64,000 nucleotides of DNA from Campylobacter gastrosuis (GCF_030249845.1 NZ_JANURM010000003.1:116978-180977), one strand, 5' to 3'; shown: positions 17,853 to 27,584, counted from the stretch's first letter. The notes: a model not told the origin generated them from the sequence alone. Made by a program: numbers and translations.

Positions 17853-18168
17853 GGTTTTAGAAAGCTCGTTTGTAAGCGTTGTGGGCGATGAGATAGAGCG
17901 TATTTTTTTAGAGATTAATGGCGAGTGGTTTGCGATTTTTATCAAAGATGAGAGCCTAAATTTTAGCCCTTCAAATGACCCTATCACGCTTGATTTAGAG
18001 CTTAAAAGAGCGCCAATTATCACGCAGTTTGAGGGGCTTGGTATAGATGAGATAAACGAAATTGAAAATATCGGCTTTGAGATAAATTTCATTGATAAAA
18101 GTCTAGTTTTTAAAATTTTACAAAATAGCCTAAAAATCGGCGTTACAAACTATATTTATAAAATTTGA
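17845..18168 (+). CDS. Hypothetical protein, 107 residues
   Basis: A short acidic protein of beta strands and short helices (EIERIFLEINGEWFAIFI, LDLELKRAPIITQF) with no motif I recognise. ATG 17845 is preferred to the TTG four codons earlier, since its overlap with the previous gene is then only 8 bp. It ends 58 bp before arsR, and no terminator is visible. It is probably expressed with purE and the DUF3972-like gene. Confidence 0.6.
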   Translation: MDRVLESSFVSVVGDEIERIFLEINGEWFAIFIKDESLNFSPSNDPITLDLELKRAPIITQFEGLGIDEINEIENIGFEINFIDKSLVFKILQNSLKIGVTNYIYKI

Positions 18169-18195
18169 CTTTTTATTTATTTAATGATACAATGC

Positions 18196-18211
18196 GTTTA
18201 AATTTTTAAAC
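18196..18211 (+). promoter_or_regulatory. ArsR operator-like palindrome upstream of arsR
   Basis: GTTTAAATTTTTAAAC is a perfect 7+7 inverted repeat with a 2-base centre, 15 bp before the arsR ATG. The same arms recur at 18555-18570 before the target gene. Confidence 0.6.
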
Positions 18212-18225
18212 ATATAAACATAAAA

Positions 18226-18537
18226 ATGAGCCAAAAGACTATTGAAATTTTGCGTGAATGCATACCGACTTTTAATGTTTTAAGTGATGAAAACCGCCTG
18301 ATGATTTTGCACATTTTATTTGAAAATGGCAATTTAAATGTCAGCGACATAACGGAGCGACTTCATCTATCTCGCCCAGCTGTTTCACATCATCTTAAAA
18401 TTATGCTAGACGCTGGTTTGGTAAGTGTCATTCAGCAGGGCAAAGAGCGTTACTACACCGCTACGCTTCAACAAGCAGGCGAGAGATTTTGTCGCCTTAT
18501 GGCTTCTTTTATTGAAGACGGCTGTATTAAGCCGTAA
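18226..18537 (+). CDS. ArsR-family transcriptional repressor
   Basis: A 103-residue winged-helix DNA-binding protein. The recognition helix segment reads VSDITERLHLSRPAVSHHLKI and the wing LVSVIQQGKERYYTA. The metal-binding ELCVCDL box of classical ArsR is absent; the cysteines are scattered (positions 12, about 89 and 100). It may therefore sense something other than arsenite, for example a reactive electrophile or the redox state. A matching palindrome sits before this gene and before the flavin oxidoreductase downstream, suggesting autoregulation and control of that enzyme. Confidence 0.85.
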   Translation: MSQKTIEILRECIPTFNVLSDENRLMILHILFENGNLNVSDITERLHLSRPAVSHHLKIMLDAGLVSVIQQGKERYYTATLQQAGERFCRLMASFIEDGCIKP

Positions 18538-18554
18538 TTTTTTTGTTCAAATAT

Positions 18555-18570
18555 GTTTAAAAGTTTAAAC
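18555..18570 (+). promoter_or_regulatory. ArsR operator-like palindrome upstream of the Old Yellow Enzyme gene
   Basis: GTTTAAAAGTTTAAAC has the same 7-base arms as the site at 18196-18211 and the same 2-base centre, 23 bp before ATG 18593. Confidence 0.6.
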
Positions 18571-18592
18571 TTATAATCTTAAAGGATAAAAA

Positions 18593-19819
18593 ATGCAAAA
18601 TTTACTAAATCAACCGCTCGTTTTAAAAAACGGCACAACAATCAAAAACCGCCTTTTAAAATCGGCGATGAGCGAACAGCTAGCAGTAGATAACAAGCCA
18701 AGTCAAACGCTAATAAATTTATACAAAATTTGGGCTAATGGTGGCGCTGGCGTGCTAATAACTGGCAACGTGATGATTGATAAAAACGCACTTGGGGCAA
18801 AAGATGACGTGGTGCTTGAAAATGGGGCTGACTTAGAGCCATTTAGTGCGTGGGCAAGTGCCGCAAAGACTAACGACACAAAGGTAATAATGCAGCTAAA
18901 CCACCCCGGCAAACAATCGCCAAAATTTCTATCAAAAACGCCAGTAGCGCCAAGTGCTCTGTCACTCTCAAATGGGCTAGAAAGGCTATTTAACACACCA
19001 AGAGAGCTAAGCATTAGCGAGATAAAAGAGCTTGTAAGACGCTTTGGGCAAAGTGCAAAACTCGCAAAAATGGCTGGTTTTGACGGAGTGCAAATTCACG
19101 CAGCACACGGCTACCTAATCAGTCAATTTCTATCCCCACTACACAACCAAAGAGCCGATGAATACGGCGGTAGCTTAGAAAATCGTATGCGATTTTTAAG
19201 CCAAATTTATCACACCATAAGAGATGAGGTGGGAGATGATTTTATAGTCGCTTTAAAGCTAAATTCAGCCGATTTTCAAAAGGGCGGTTTTAGCGAGGAG
19301 GACTCTTTAAAAGTGGCAAAATTTATGGCAGATTTAGGCGTTGATTTTATAGAAATTTCAGGCGGTAACTACGAAGCCCCAGCTATGCTTGAAGGGATAA
19401 AAGATAGCACAAAAAAGCGTGAAGCATATTTTTTAGACTACGCTAGAAAATTTAGGCAAATTTGCGACACGACTTTGGTAATAACCGGCGGTTTTCGCTC
19501 GCAAAAGGCGATAAATAACGCCCTAAATAACGGCGAGCTAGATATAGTTGGCGTTGCAAAGCCATTTGCTTTTGATAAAAATTTCGCCCAAAAAATGCTA
19601 AAAAATCCAGATTATAATTGTCAAATAAACGAGCCAAAATTTGGCATAAAAAAGCTAGATGATATGCTTTTATCAGCCGTTATAATGTATTGGTATATGG
19701 AGCAGATGAAGCGTTTATCTAAAAATTTAGACCCAAATCCAAAGCTTAGCTTGTGGCGTGTGCTTTTTAGTAGCATTTATCAAAACGGCTTAAATGCGAT
19801 TAAAAAAGTAAGGGCGTAA
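18593..19819 (+). CDS. NADH:flavin oxidoreductase, Old Yellow Enzyme family
   Basis: An FMN-dependent TIM-barrel reductase of 408 residues, acting on activated alkenes, nitro compounds or similar electrophiles. Landmarks: [10 protein letters not shown] near the N terminus, [10 protein letters not shown], the substrate-binding [14 protein letters not shown] and [17 protein letters not shown] (phosphate-binding Arg), and ITGGFRS. There is no 4Fe-4S domain, so it is the short, NemA-like form. The last 45 residues are longer than in E. coli NemA. It lies 55 bp after the ArsR-type regulator and is probably its main target. Confidence 0.88.
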   Translation: MQNLLNQPLVLKNGTTIKNRLLKSAMSEQLAVDNKPSQTLINLYKIWANGGAGVLITGNVMIDKNALGAKDDVVLENGADLEPFSAWASAAKTNDTKVIMQLNHPGKQSPKFLSKTPVAPSALSLSNGLERLFNTPRELSISEIKELVRRFGQSAKLAKMAGFDGVQIHAAHGYLISQFLSPLHNQRADEYGGSLENRMRFLSQIYHTIRDEVGDDFIVALKLNSADFQKGGFSEEDSLKVAKFMADLGVDFIEISGGNYEAPAMLEGIKDSTKKREAYFLDYARKFRQICDTTLVITGGFRSQKAINNALNNGELDIVGVAKPFAFDKNFAQKMLKNPDYNCQINEPKFGIKKLDDMLLSAVIMYWYMEQMKRLSKNLDPNPKLSLWRVLFSSIYQNGLNAIKKVRA

Positions 19820-19834
19820 TAAGAAAATTTTTGC

Positions 19835-19840
19835 TAAAAT
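19835..19840 (+). promoter_or_regulatory. Probable -10 box for glyQ
   Basis: TAAAAT in TTTTTGCTAAAATCCGC, 21 bp before ATG 19861. Nearly the same string precedes rplU, so it looks like a housekeeping promoter. Confidence 0.5.
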
Positions 19841-19860
19841 CCGCCCAAAAAAGGATAAAA

Positions 19861-20718
19861 ATGATAACTTTTTCAGAGATTATTTTAAATTTGCAAACAT
19901 ACTGGCAAAAGCAAGGTTGCGTGATTTTACAGCCTTATGATATGCCAGCAGGTGCTGGGACTTATCACCAGGCGACATTTTTACGAAGCTTAGGCAAAAA
20001 GCCTTGGGCGACCGCTTACGTCGCGCCAAGTCGTCGCCCAACTGACGGCAGATACGGCGAAAATCCAAACCGCCTAGGCGCTTACTATCAGTTTCAGGTT
20101 TTAATCAAACCAAGTCCAGAGAATATCCAAGAGCTTTATTTAAAAAGCTTAGAAAGCCTTGGGTTTGACCTTAAAAAGCACGACATTCGCTTTGTTGAGG
20201 ATAACTGGGAGAGCCCGACTCTTGGCGCTTGGGGGCTAGGCTGGGAGGTTTGGCTTGATGGTATGGAAGTTACGCAATTTACCTATTTTCAGCAAGTCGG
20301 CGGTATCACTTGCGAGCTAGTTTCTGGCGAGATTACTTACGGACTTGAACGCCTTGCTATGTATTTACAAAACAAAGATAACGTCTATGATATCGTTTGG
20401 GACGATAAAAACGGCGTTGTAACATACGGCGACGTGCATAAACAAGGCGAGTTTGAGTGGAGTAAATACAACTTTGAAGTAGCCGATACAAATATGCTTT
20501 TTAATCAGTTTGAAAACGCATTTAACGAGTGCAAACGCTGTTTGGACGCCGAGCTTTCGCTCCCTGCGTATGATTATTGTATGCTTAGCGCTCACACATT
20601 TAACGTCCTTGACGCGCGAGGTGCGATAAGCGTAACGCAAAGGCAAGATTACATTTTAAAAATTCGCGAGCTTGCCAAAGCGTGTGCGATGACCTATCTA
20701 AAATCGCAAGAGAAGTGA
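19861..20718 (+). CDS. glyQ: Glycyl-tRNA synthetase alpha subunit
   Basis: This is the catalytic alpha subunit of the tetrameric bacterial glycyl-tRNA synthetase, which forms glycyl-adenylate and charges tRNA-Gly with the beta subunit (GlyS, not in this window). It has 285 residues from ATG 19861, preceded by AAAAGGATAAAA; an upstream in-frame TTG at 19831 is rejected. Conserved blocks: [35 protein letters not shown] and [22 protein letters not shown]. It overlaps the next gene by one base. Confidence 0.96.
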   Translation: MITFSEIILNLQTYWQKQGCVILQPYDMPAGAGTYHQATFLRSLGKKPWATAYVAPSRRPTDGRYGENPNRLGAYYQFQVLIKPSPENIQELYLKSLESLGFDLKKHDIRFVEDNWESPTLGAWGLGWEVWLDGMEVTQFTYFQQVGGITCELVSGEITYGLERLAMYLQNKDNVYDIVWDDKNGVVTYGDVHKQGEFEWSKYNFEVADTNMLFNQFENAFNECKRCLDAELSLPAYDYCMLSAHTFNVLDARGAISVTQRQDYILKIRELAKACAMTYLKSQEK

Positions 20719-21440
20719 TGAGAATCGCTGAAATTTATGAAATTTTAGATGAGATAGCCCCATTTGAAAGCGCGGAGCCGTGGGATAATAGCGGACTAAT
20801 TGTAGGCTCTTTAAACAGCGAGTTTGAGCGAGTTTATCTAAGTCTTGATATTGATAGCGATTTAGCAGACTTTGTAAGTCCAAATTCGCTCATCATCACG
20901 CACCACCCACTTATCTTTAAGGGACTAAAAAGCATAAATTATGATAAGTATCCAAGCAACATAATCGCAAAATTAATCACAAAAAATGTAAGCCTAATCT
21001 CAATGCATACAAACTACGACAAACATGTGCTAAATGAGTATTTTGTGCGTGAAATTTTAGGCTTTGAGATTAGCAAAAAAGATGAGTTTTTAATATATTT
21101 TGACGCTAAAATGAGCTTTGATGAGCTTGTTAATTTAGTAAAAAATCGTCTAAAATTAGAGCAAATTCGTGCCGTTTTTGCAAAAGATGAGATAAAACGC
21201 ATAGCCGTTTGCACCGGTAGCGGTATGGATTTGGCTGGTTTGGTTGGGGCTGATGCGTTTTTAACTGGCGACATAAAATATCACGACGCTTTAACTTGCA
21301 AAGAAAATGGGCTAAATTTAATAGACCTAGGGCACTACGAGAGCGAGCTGTATTTTGGGGCGTCTTTGGCAAAATATTTGCAAAATTTTAAAATAGAAGT
21401 TATAATCACGAATTCAAAAAATCCATTTACGTATCGTTAA
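20718..21440 (+). CDS. Nif3-like dinuclear metal-centre protein
   Basis: A 240-residue member of the Nif3/YbgI family, often annotated GTP cyclohydrolase I type 2, whose cellular role is still unsettled. The N terminus has EPWDNSGLIVG. The metal ligands are in ITHHPLIF near residue 65 and in the C-terminal DLGHYESE. The start is ATG 20718 overlapping the glyQ stop; earlier in-frame starts lie inside glyQ. The order glyQ-nif3-zinc ribbon matches C. jejuni Cj0704-Cj0706. Confidence 0.88.
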   Translation: MRIAEIYEILDEIAPFESAEPWDNSGLIVGSLNSEFERVYLSLDIDSDLADFVSPNSLIITHHPLIFKGLKSINYDKYPSNIIAKLITKNVSLISMHTNYDKHVLNEYFVREILGFEISKKDEFLIYFDAKMSFDELVNLVKNRLKLEQIRAVFAKDEIKRIAVCTGSGMDLAGLVGADAFLTGDIKYHDALTCKENGLNLIDLGHYESELYFGASLAKYLQNFKIEVIITNSKNPFTYR

Positions 21441-21455
21441 ATCAAAAGGAAAGAG

Positions 21456-22169
21456 ATGAATAAATATCTAAGTCAGTTAATAGAACTTGCAAAGTTTGAT
21501 AAAGAGATAGACGGCTTTGTGCCTAGAATTGAGAGTGTTGAGAGAGTTTTAAGGGCAACAAAACAGGAATTTAAAGAGATAAGCGAACAAATTGCAAAAA
21601 TTGATGAGGATTTAGCCGAGCTAAAAGTGCAAAAATCAAAGACAAATGCCCATATCGTGGAGTTTGGCGCAAAAATCAAAGACGTTTCTAAAAAGAGTGG
21701 CTCTGCAAAAACAGAAAAAGAGATAAAAGCCCTAAATTTAGAAGAAGAGATCGCAAAAGAACAGCTTGAAGCGGCAAACGAAGAGATAGCTAGACTTGAA
21801 AAAATAGAGGCAAATAAAGCCGAGCAAAAGAGCGAATTAAGTGCCAAATTAGATGAAATTAGTGCAAAATTAAGCAAGGTTGAGGCTGAGATTAGCTCTG
21901 AGATTTTGGCTATTGAAAAAGAGCGCGCAGAAGTTTATGCCAAAAAAGACAAACTTATTGGCGAAGTAAATCAAAAAATCCTTACATTTTATGAAAAAAT
22001 ACGCAAATGGGCGTTAAATACGGCTGTTGTGCCAGTTAAAAAACAGGCTTGTTATGGTTGTTTTATGCAGATAAATGACAAAACTTATTCGGCAGTAATT
22101 AAGGGCGAGGACATCATTACCTGCCCACATTGCGGTAGAATTTTATACAAAGAAACTGAGGCAAATTGA
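21456..22169 (+). CDS. Coiled-coil zinc-ribbon protein (C4-type, CT398/Cj0706-like)
   Basis: A 237-residue protein that is almost entirely coiled coil from residue 1 to about 185 (Glu/Lys/Ala heptads). It ends in a four-cysteine zinc ribbon: CYGC and CPHC about 20 residues apart. The family is widespread and lies next to nif3-like genes; a role in flagellar assembly or RNA handling has been proposed, but none can be read here. It overlaps the waaA start by 4 bp. Confidence 0.8.
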   Translation: MNKYLSQLIELAKFDKEIDGFVPRIESVERVLRATKQEFKEISEQIAKIDEDLAELKVQKSKTNAHIVEFGAKIKDVSKKSGSAKTEKEIKALNLEEEIAKEQLEAANEEIARLEKIEANKAEQKSELSAKLDEISAKLSKVEAEISSEILAIEKERAEVYAKKDKLIGEVNQKILTFYEKIRKWALNTAVVPVKKQACYGCFMQINDKTYSAVIKGEDIITCPHCGRILYKETEAN

Positions 22170-23314
22170 TAATAATCTACTACATTTTAGCCCTGATAGC
22201 TTGGCTTTTTGGGGCTATTTTTCTGCTCTTTTTTAGCCTAAAAGATAAGTATAAAATTTCAATCCCAGCTAGATTTTTTCTCTTTAAAAATCCGCCTCCA
22301 AAGCCATCAAAGGTGCATTTTCACGCTTGTAGCTTTGGCGAGATTAGGGCGTTAAAGCCTATTTTAGAGCAGTTTAGCGATAAATCAATCTCGGTAATTA
22401 CAAAAACCGGCTTTGATGAGGCAAAGAAAATTTGTGCTAATACTCGCTTTTTGCCTTTTGAGATTTTTTTACCTTTTTGGTTTAAAAAGAGCGAAATTTT
22501 AGTCATTTTTGAAGCTGAGCTTTGGCTTATGCTAGTATTTTTAGCAAAGTTAAAAGGCACAAAAGTCATCTTAATAAACGCTAGAATTTCAGACAGAAGC
22601 TACCCAAGATATAAAAAATTTAGCTTTTTTTACCGCTATTTGTTTAAATTTATTGACAAGGCTTTTGCCCAAAGTTTGCTTGATAAGGAGCGTTTAGAAA
22701 ATTTAGGTGCAAAAAATGTCGTAGTTAGCGGCAACATAAAATCGGCCTTTTTGCCAAAACAAACTAAAATTTATGCCAAACCAAAAGAGCGAGTGATAGT
22801 CTTTGCTAGCACCCATAAAAACGAAGAGGCAATGCTTTTAGAAAATGTCAGTTTGAGCCAAAATGACAAGCTAATCATCGCTCCACGTCACCCTGAGCGT
22901 TTTGGCGAAGTTGATGAAATTTTTAGCGTCTTTGCAAAGAAATTTGATTTTAGTTACTCAAAATTTAGCCAAAGCGAAAATTTTAACGCAAAATGTGTCT
23001 TAATTGATAGCTTAGGAGAGCTTATAAATATCTACGCATTTAGCGATATAGTCGTGCTTGGCGGTAGTTTTGTGCCAAATGTCGGAGGGCATAATCCAAT
23101 TGAAGCAGCCCAGTTTAAAAATATGATAATAAGTGGTAAATATATTTTTAACCAAAAGGCGCTTTATAGCGAAGTTTTAGGCATAAAATTTATAGAGCCA
23201 AACGAGATAAACAAGGCTTTAAATGAGAATTACACACAAAGCACACTGGGGCAAATTGGCAGTGCAGATGAAATTTTAAAAGAGATTAGGGAGAGCTATG
23301 GAGAAGGCATATAA
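22166..23314 (+). CDS. waaA: 3-deoxy-D-manno-octulosonic acid (Kdo) transferase
   Basis: WaaA adds Kdo from CMP-Kdo to lipid IVA at the inner face of the membrane, the first step of the lipooligosaccharide core. The 382-residue GT-B (GT30) protein has an N-terminal membrane anchor (about residues 3-24) and then the acceptor domain with HACSFGE. Conserved segments: FEAELWLML, LINARIS, VSGNIK, IFASTHKNEE, IAPRHPER and GGSFVPNVGGHNPIEAA. The start is TTG 22166 overlapping the preceding gene. The next gene overlaps by 17 bp. Confidence 0.93.
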   Translation: MIIIYYILALIAWLFGAIFLLFFSLKDKYKISIPARFFLFKNPPPKPSKVHFHACSFGEIRALKPILEQFSDKSISVITKTGFDEAKKICANTRFLPFEIFLPFWFKKSEILVIFEAELWLMLVFLAKLKGTKVILINARISDRSYPRYKKFSFFYRYLFKFIDKAFAQSLLDKERLENLGAKNVVVSGNIKSAFLPKQTKIYAKPKERVIVFASTHKNEEAMLLENVSLSQNDKLIIAPRHPERFGEVDEIFSVFAKKFDFSYSKFSQSENFNAKCVLIDSLGELINIYAFSDIVVLGGSFVPNVGGHNPIEAAQFKNMIISGKYIFNQKALYSEVLGIKFIEPNEINKALNENYTQSTLGQIGSADEILKEIRESYGEGI

Positions 23315-24050
23315 AATTTTAGCCCTGCAAGAGGGCATTTCAAACAACGATGCAAAGGATTTAATTGATAGCGGTTTGGTTTATGCAAAGGGGCAAAAGG
23401 TCGTAATCGCAAGGGCTTTAATGAGTGAAAACACAAAATTTAGTGTGCAAAAACTGCCAAAACCAAGCGTTATTTTTGAAGATGAAAATTTAATCGCCGT
23501 TAATAAACCAGCCTTTATAACCAGCGAAAAAATCAGCGAAATTTACAAAACTCCGCTTTTGCACCGCCTTGATAAAGAAACTAGCGGTGTTTTGGTGCTT
23601 GTAAAAAACGATGAGTTTGCAAAAAAGGCGATAAATGAGTTTAAAAAAATGGCAGTTAAAAAGGTCTATGTCGCAGCAGTTCGTGGGATTTTAAGCGAAG
23701 AGATAAGTGTAAATGAGCCGATTTTAACGATAAAAGGCAAGGGTGGAGCGACATCAAAAATTTCGCCAAACGGCAAAATGGCAATAAGCCACATAACACC
23801 GCTTATGGTCGTTGGTAAAAAAACGCTTTTAAAGGTTGGCATTGACACCGGTAGGACTCATCAAATCAGGGTGCATTTAGCAAGTATAAATCTGCCGATA
23901 ATTGGCGATGAAAAATACGGCAAAAACAGGGCAAATCGTATGTTTTTACACGCTTATGAGATAGAGTTTTTAGGCTATAAATTTCGCTCATTTTTGCCAG
24001 ATGAGTTTGGCTCTCTTGGCTTTGAAATTTCAAAAAAATTTGAGATTTAA
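23298..24050 (+). CDS. RluA-family pseudouridine synthase
   Basis: This enzyme converts specific uridines in rRNA or tRNA to pseudouridine. The 250-residue protein has a short S4-like N terminus, then the catalytic motif HRLDKETSGVLVL with the nucleophilic Asp, the family segment GRTHQIRVHL and the C-terminal FLHAYEIEF. The site modified cannot be told from sequence; this corresponds in position to C. jejuni Cj0708. The gene overlaps waaA by 17 bp and is followed by the ffh promoter. Confidence 0.88.
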   Translation: MEKAYKILALQEGISNNDAKDLIDSGLVYAKGQKVVIARALMSENTKFSVQKLPKPSVIFEDENLIAVNKPAFITSEKISEIYKTPLLHRLDKETSGVLVLVKNDEFAKKAINEFKKMAVKKVYVAAVRGILSEEISVNEPILTIKGKGGATSKISPNGKMAISHITPLMVVGKKTLLKVGIDTGRTHQIRVHLASINLPIIGDEKYGKNRANRMFLHAYEIEFLGYKFRSFLPDEFGSLGFEISKKFEI

Positions 24051-24073
24051 AGAGTGATAAAGAAAAAATTTTG

Positions 24074-24079
24074 TAAAAT
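24074..24079 (+). promoter_or_regulatory. Probable -10 box for ffh
   Basis: TAAAAT in TTTTGTAAAATACGC, 36 bp before GTG 24115 and just after the RluA-type gene stop. Confidence 0.45.
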
Positions 24080-24114
24080 ACGCCCTTTAATGAGAATTTT
24101 AAGAAAGGTAGCTC

Positions 24115-25455
24115 GTGTTTGAACAAATCAGCGAATCATTTAGACTAGCTCTTAGCAAGGTGCGTTTTGTTGATGATGAAAAGGCGCTAAAAAACGCTAT
24201 GGACGTGCTAAAAAAGGCACTTTTAAAAGCTGATGTTCATCATAAAGTTACAAAGGATTTGCTATCATCAATTGAAGATGATATGAAGCAAAAAAGTATC
24301 GGTCAAAAGCAGTTTTTAGACGCGATTAAGTCAAATTTAACGCAAATTTTAACGGCTCCTGGCAATCAAGGCTTCGTTTATGCGCCAAATGCCCCAACTA
24401 TCGTGCTTATGACTGGACTTCAAGGCTCAGGCAAAACGACAACCACGATAAAACTAGCAAATTACCTAAAACTTCGCAAAAAAAAGGTGCTAGTTGCGGC
24501 GTGTGATTTACAGCGTTTAGCGGCGGTTGAGCAGCTTAGACAGCTTTGTGCGGCAAATGAGATTGAGCTATTTTTTATTGAAAATGAAACCGATCCGATT
24601 AGGGTCGCAAAAGAAGCCTTAAACAAGGCAAAAAGCGGACTTTATGACGTGCTTTTGGTGGATACCGCTGGTCGTTTGGCTATTGATGAAGCCTTGATGA
24701 GCGAGATAAAAGATGTTAAAAACACGATAAATCCTCACGAAATTTTTTATGTAGCTGACGCTATGAGTGGTCAAGACGGCGTAAAATCAGCCGCGAAATT
24801 TAATGAAATTTTAGGCATAAGTGGCGTTATTTTGTCAAAATTTGACTCTGACAGTAAGGGTGGCGTGGCTATTAGCATAGCAAAACAGCTTGAAATTCCG
24901 CTTCGTTTTGTCGGCACTGGCGAGAAGGTTGCTGATTTAGAGAGCTTTATCCCTGATAGGATTGTTAGCCGAATTATGGGCGAGGGCGATTTGGCGACTT
25001 TGGTTGAAAAAACGAGTGCGATAATTGATGAAAAAGAGGCAAAAAGGCTAAATCAAAAGATCAAAAAGGGTCGGTTTAACTTTAATGACTTTTTAGAACA
25101 AATGGAGAGCGTCAAGAAGCTAGGCTCGATGAAATCGCTACTTGGTATGATACCGGGTCTTGGCAATATGGCAAATCAGATAAAAGATATAGACCTTGAA
25201 AATTCAAAAGAGATAATCCACATAAAAGCGATGATAAACTCAATGACAAAAAAAGAGCGTGAAAATCCAGAGCTTTTAAACAACAGCCGAAAACGCCGTT
25301 TGGCAGCTGGTGCTGGGTTAAGTCAAGTTGAAGTAAATCGCTTTTTAAAGCAGTTTGAAAACGCTTCTAAATTGGCTAAGAAATTTTCAGGCAAGGGCGG
25401 GGCACAAGGACTTGCAAATCTGCTAAGTCAAGCAAACATAAACAGACCTAGATAG
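24115..25455 (+). CDS. ffh: Signal recognition particle GTPase Ffh
   Basis: Ffh binds 4.5S RNA and signal sequences of nascent membrane proteins and docks with FtsY. The 446-residue protein has an N domain, then the G domain with GLQGSGKTTTTIKLA (P-loop), DLQRLAAVEQL, LLVDTAGRL and SKFDSDSKGG. The methionine-rich M domain (about residues 300-446) follows, with GMIPGLGN and the RNA-binding SRKRRLAAGAG. The start codon is GTG, with AAAGG upstream. It heads the run of ribosomal and RNA-processing genes, as in C. jejuni Cj0709. Confidence 0.97.
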   Translation: MFEQISESFRLALSKVRFVDDEKALKNAMDVLKKALLKADVHHKVTKDLLSSIEDDMKQKSIGQKQFLDAIKSNLTQILTAPGNQGFVYAPNAPTIVLMTGLQGSGKTTTTIKLANYLKLRKKKVLVAACDLQRLAAVEQLRQLCAANEIELFFIENETDPIRVAKEALNKAKSGLYDVLLVDTAGRLAIDEALMSEIKDVKNTINPHEIFYVADAMSGQDGVKSAAKFNEILGISGVILSKFDSDSKGGVAISIAKQLEIPLRFVGTGEKVADLESFIPDRIVSRIMGEGDLATLVEKTSAIIDEKEAKRLNQKIKKGRFNFNDFLEQMESVKKLGSMKSLLGMIPGLGNMANQIKDIDLENSKEIIHIKAMINSMTKKERENPELLNNSRKRRLAAGAGLSQVEVNRFLKQFENASKLAKKFSGKGGAQGLANLLSQANINRPR

Positions 25456-25524
25456 GTTTAACTTTGAGCGTTAAAACGCTTAAATTTAAGCCTTATTTAT
25501 AAAATTTAACAAGGAGAGAAAGAT

Positions 25525-25752
25525 ATGGCAACAGTAGTAAGACTAACTAGAATGGGACGCAAAAAAAGACCATTTTATCGTGTAGTTGTAACAGATAGCA
25601 GAAAAAGACGTGATAGTGGCTGGATAGAGAGTATCGGCTATTACAACCCTATGGTTGAGCCAGAGGTTGTAAAGATTGATGCAGAGAGACTAGCTTACTG
25701 GAAAAGCGTTGGTGCTAAACTAAGCGATAGAGTCGCTCAAATTACTAAATAA
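25525..25752 (+). CDS. rpsP: 30S ribosomal protein S16
   Basis: Small-subunit protein S16, 75 residues, with the standard opening [19 protein letters not shown] and IGYYNPM. A strong ribosome site (AAGGAG) precedes ATG 25525. Its stop overlaps the KH-domain gene start by one base. The order rpsP-khpA-rimM-trmD-rplS is conserved across bacteria. Confidence 0.98.
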   Translation: MATVVRLTRMGRKKRPFYRVVVTDSRKRRDSGWIESIGYYNPMVEPEVVKIDAERLAYWKSVGAKLSDRVAQITK

Positions 25753-25994
25753 TGGTTGAAAATTTTTTACACGAATACGCAAAGCTCATCGCTGATTATC
25801 CAGAAAAAATCAAGATTGAGCGTGTTGAGCTTGGCGAAAATTTTGTAGAAGTTATAATTTACGCTGATAAAGTTGATACTGGCAAGCTCATCGGCAAAGA
25901 TGGCAAGATGATAAATGCCATAAAAACCGTTATTATAGGCTGTAAAGCAAAAGACGCCACAAGTTACAGAGTAACGGTGAAATCAATTGAATAG
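25752..25994 (+). CDS. khpA: KH-domain RNA-binding protein KhpA
   Basis: An 80-residue single KH domain with the GxxG loop in LIGKDGKMINAIK. The family binds RNA broadly and is linked to cell division and small-RNA control in other bacteria. It sits between rpsP (1-base overlap) and rimM (8-base overlap) in the conserved ribosomal operon. Confidence 0.92.
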   Translation: MVENFLHEYAKLIADYPEKIKIERVELGENFVEVIIYADKVDTGKLIGKDGKMINAIKTVIIGCKAKDATSYRVTVKSIE

Positions 25995-26517
25995 CGAGTT
26001 TGTTCAGGTCGCTACTCTTGGTAAAAGTGTCGGGCTAAAAGGCTATTTAAAGCTTCACAACAAGAGCGATTTTATAGAGCAGTTTAAAAAAGATAGTAAA
26101 TTTTTTGATGAAAAAGGTGCAGAGTTTGTCATAAAACATTTTGACAGGACAAACTCAACCGCTCTTTTTTACGGCTTTGAAGATGTAGATTTAGCCAAAA
26201 CCCTTACAAACAAGACACTTTACACGACAAAAGAGCTTACAAGAAAGAGCTGTAAGCTTAAAAAAGATGAGTATTTTTACTTTGATATCATCGGACTTAA
26301 TGTCGTTGAAAATGGCGAAATTTTGGGCGTCATAACCGATATAGACGACACCACGAGCAACCAACTTTTAGAGGTAAAGACTGCAAAAAATTTAGTGGAT
26401 TTAAAACTTGCAAAGCACTTTTTTATCCCTTATGTTGATAATTTTATCCTTAGCGTAGATTTAGATTTAAAGCAAATTTTTGTAAAAAATTCCAAAGCGA
26501 TACTTGAAAATTCCTAG
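25987..26517 (+). CDS. rimM: 16S rRNA processing protein RimM
   Basis: RimM assists maturation of the 30S head through binding S19. The 176-residue protein begins VQVATLGKSVGLKGYLKLH and has the C-terminal PRC barrel with YFYFDIIGL and FIPYVDNFI. The start is TTG 25987, inside the end of khpA. TrmD follows 3 bases after the stop. Confidence 0.94.
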   Translation: MNSEFVQVATLGKSVGLKGYLKLHNKSDFIEQFKKDSKFFDEKGAEFVIKHFDRTNSTALFYGFEDVDLAKTLTNKTLYTTKELTRKSCKLKKDEYFYFDIIGLNVVENGEILGVITDIDDTTSNQLLEVKTAKNLVDLKLAKHFFIPYVDNFILSVDLDLKQIFVKNSKAILENS

Positions 26518-26520
26518 CTT

Positions 26521-27222
26521 ATGAAATTTAGCTTCGTAACGCTCTTTTGCGAGCTTATTAGCCCATATTTTAACCATTCAATTCTATCTCGTGCAAAAAA
26601 TGCTAACCTAATAACCACCGATTTTATAAACCCGCGCGACTTTTCGCTTGACGTTCATAAAAAGGTTGATGAGTATATGGTTGGTGGTGGTGCTGGACTT
26701 TTAATCGCCCCACAACCGCTAAATGACGCCCTAAATTTCATAAAATCCGCAAATAAATCCACTCATTTTGTATTTTTAACCCCAGTTGGTAAAAAATTTA
26801 GCCAAAATGACGCAAAAAGACTTGCTAAAAAGGAGCATATTTGCTTTGTTTGTGGCAGATATGAGGGGATTGATGAGCGTATGATTGAGAAGTGGGCGGA
26901 CGAGGTTTTTAGTATTGGCGATTTTATTTTAACAGGTGGTGAGCTTGGTGCATTATGCCTTGCTGACGCCATTTCACGCAATATTAAAGGTGTTTTGGGT
27001 AACGATGAGAGCCTTGACATTGAGAGCTTTGAGGGTGGAATTTTAGAGGCTCCGTCATTTACAAAACCAAATGTTTTTGAAAATTTTAGTATCGTTTCAG
27101 AGTTTTTAAAGGGAAATCACGCTAAAATCCGAGATTTAAAAAACGATATGGCTCGTTGCAAAACGAAGTTTTTTCGTCCTGACCTATATAAAAAACTAAG
27201 CTCAAACAAGGAAAAAATATGA
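26521..27222 (+). CDS. trmD: tRNA (guanine-N1)-methyltransferase TrmD
   Basis: TrmD methylates G37 of tRNAs using S-adenosylmethionine, preventing +1 frameshifting. The 233-residue SPOUT enzyme has [21 protein letters not shown] and [11 protein letters not shown], which build the trefoil-knot methyl-donor site. The C-terminal acceptor domain follows. It overlaps rplS by 4 bp. Confidence 0.97.
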   Translation: MKFSFVTLFCELISPYFNHSILSRAKNANLITTDFINPRDFSLDVHKKVDEYMVGGGAGLLIAPQPLNDALNFIKSANKSTHFVFLTPVGKKFSQNDAKRLAKKEHICFVCGRYEGIDERMIEKWADEVFSIGDFILTGGELGALCLADAISRNIKGVLGNDESLDIESFEGGILEAPSFTKPNVFENFSIVSEFLKGNHAKIRDLKNDMARCKTKFFRPDLYKKLSSNKEKI

Positions 27223-27575
27223 GAAATAAATATATTCAAGCATTTGAAGATGCTCAAATCGCAAGCAAAAATGTGCCTGATTTTCGTGCAGGAGATACGC
27301 TTCGTGTTGCTATCCGCATTAAAGAGGGCGACAAAACTAGGGTTCAAAATTTTGAAGGTATTTGTATCGCTAGACGTGGCAGTGGCACTGGCGAAACATT
27401 TATCATTAGAAAGATAGGTGCAAATAGCGTTGGCGTTGAGAGAATTTTCCCAATTTATAGTGAAAGCATTGAAGAGATCGCCGTTTTAAGACGTGGTCGT
27501 GTTCGCCGTGCAAAACTATTCTACCTACGTGATTTACGTGGTAAAGCGGCTAAAATTCGCGAGTTAAGAAAATAA
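27219..27575 (+). CDS. rplS: 50S ribosomal protein L19
   Basis: Large-subunit protein L19, 118 residues, at the 30S-50S interface. Typical segments: [52 protein letters not shown]. It is the last gene of the ffh-rplS run and is followed by a hairpin facing the convergent ybeY. Confidence 0.98.
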   Translation: MRNKYIQAFEDAQIASKNVPDFRAGDTLRVAIRIKEGDKTRVQNFEGICIARRGSGTGETFIIRKIGANSVGVERIFPIYSESIEEIAVLRRGRVRRAKLFYLRDLRGKAAKIRELRK

Positions 27576-27584
27576 TTTTATTTT

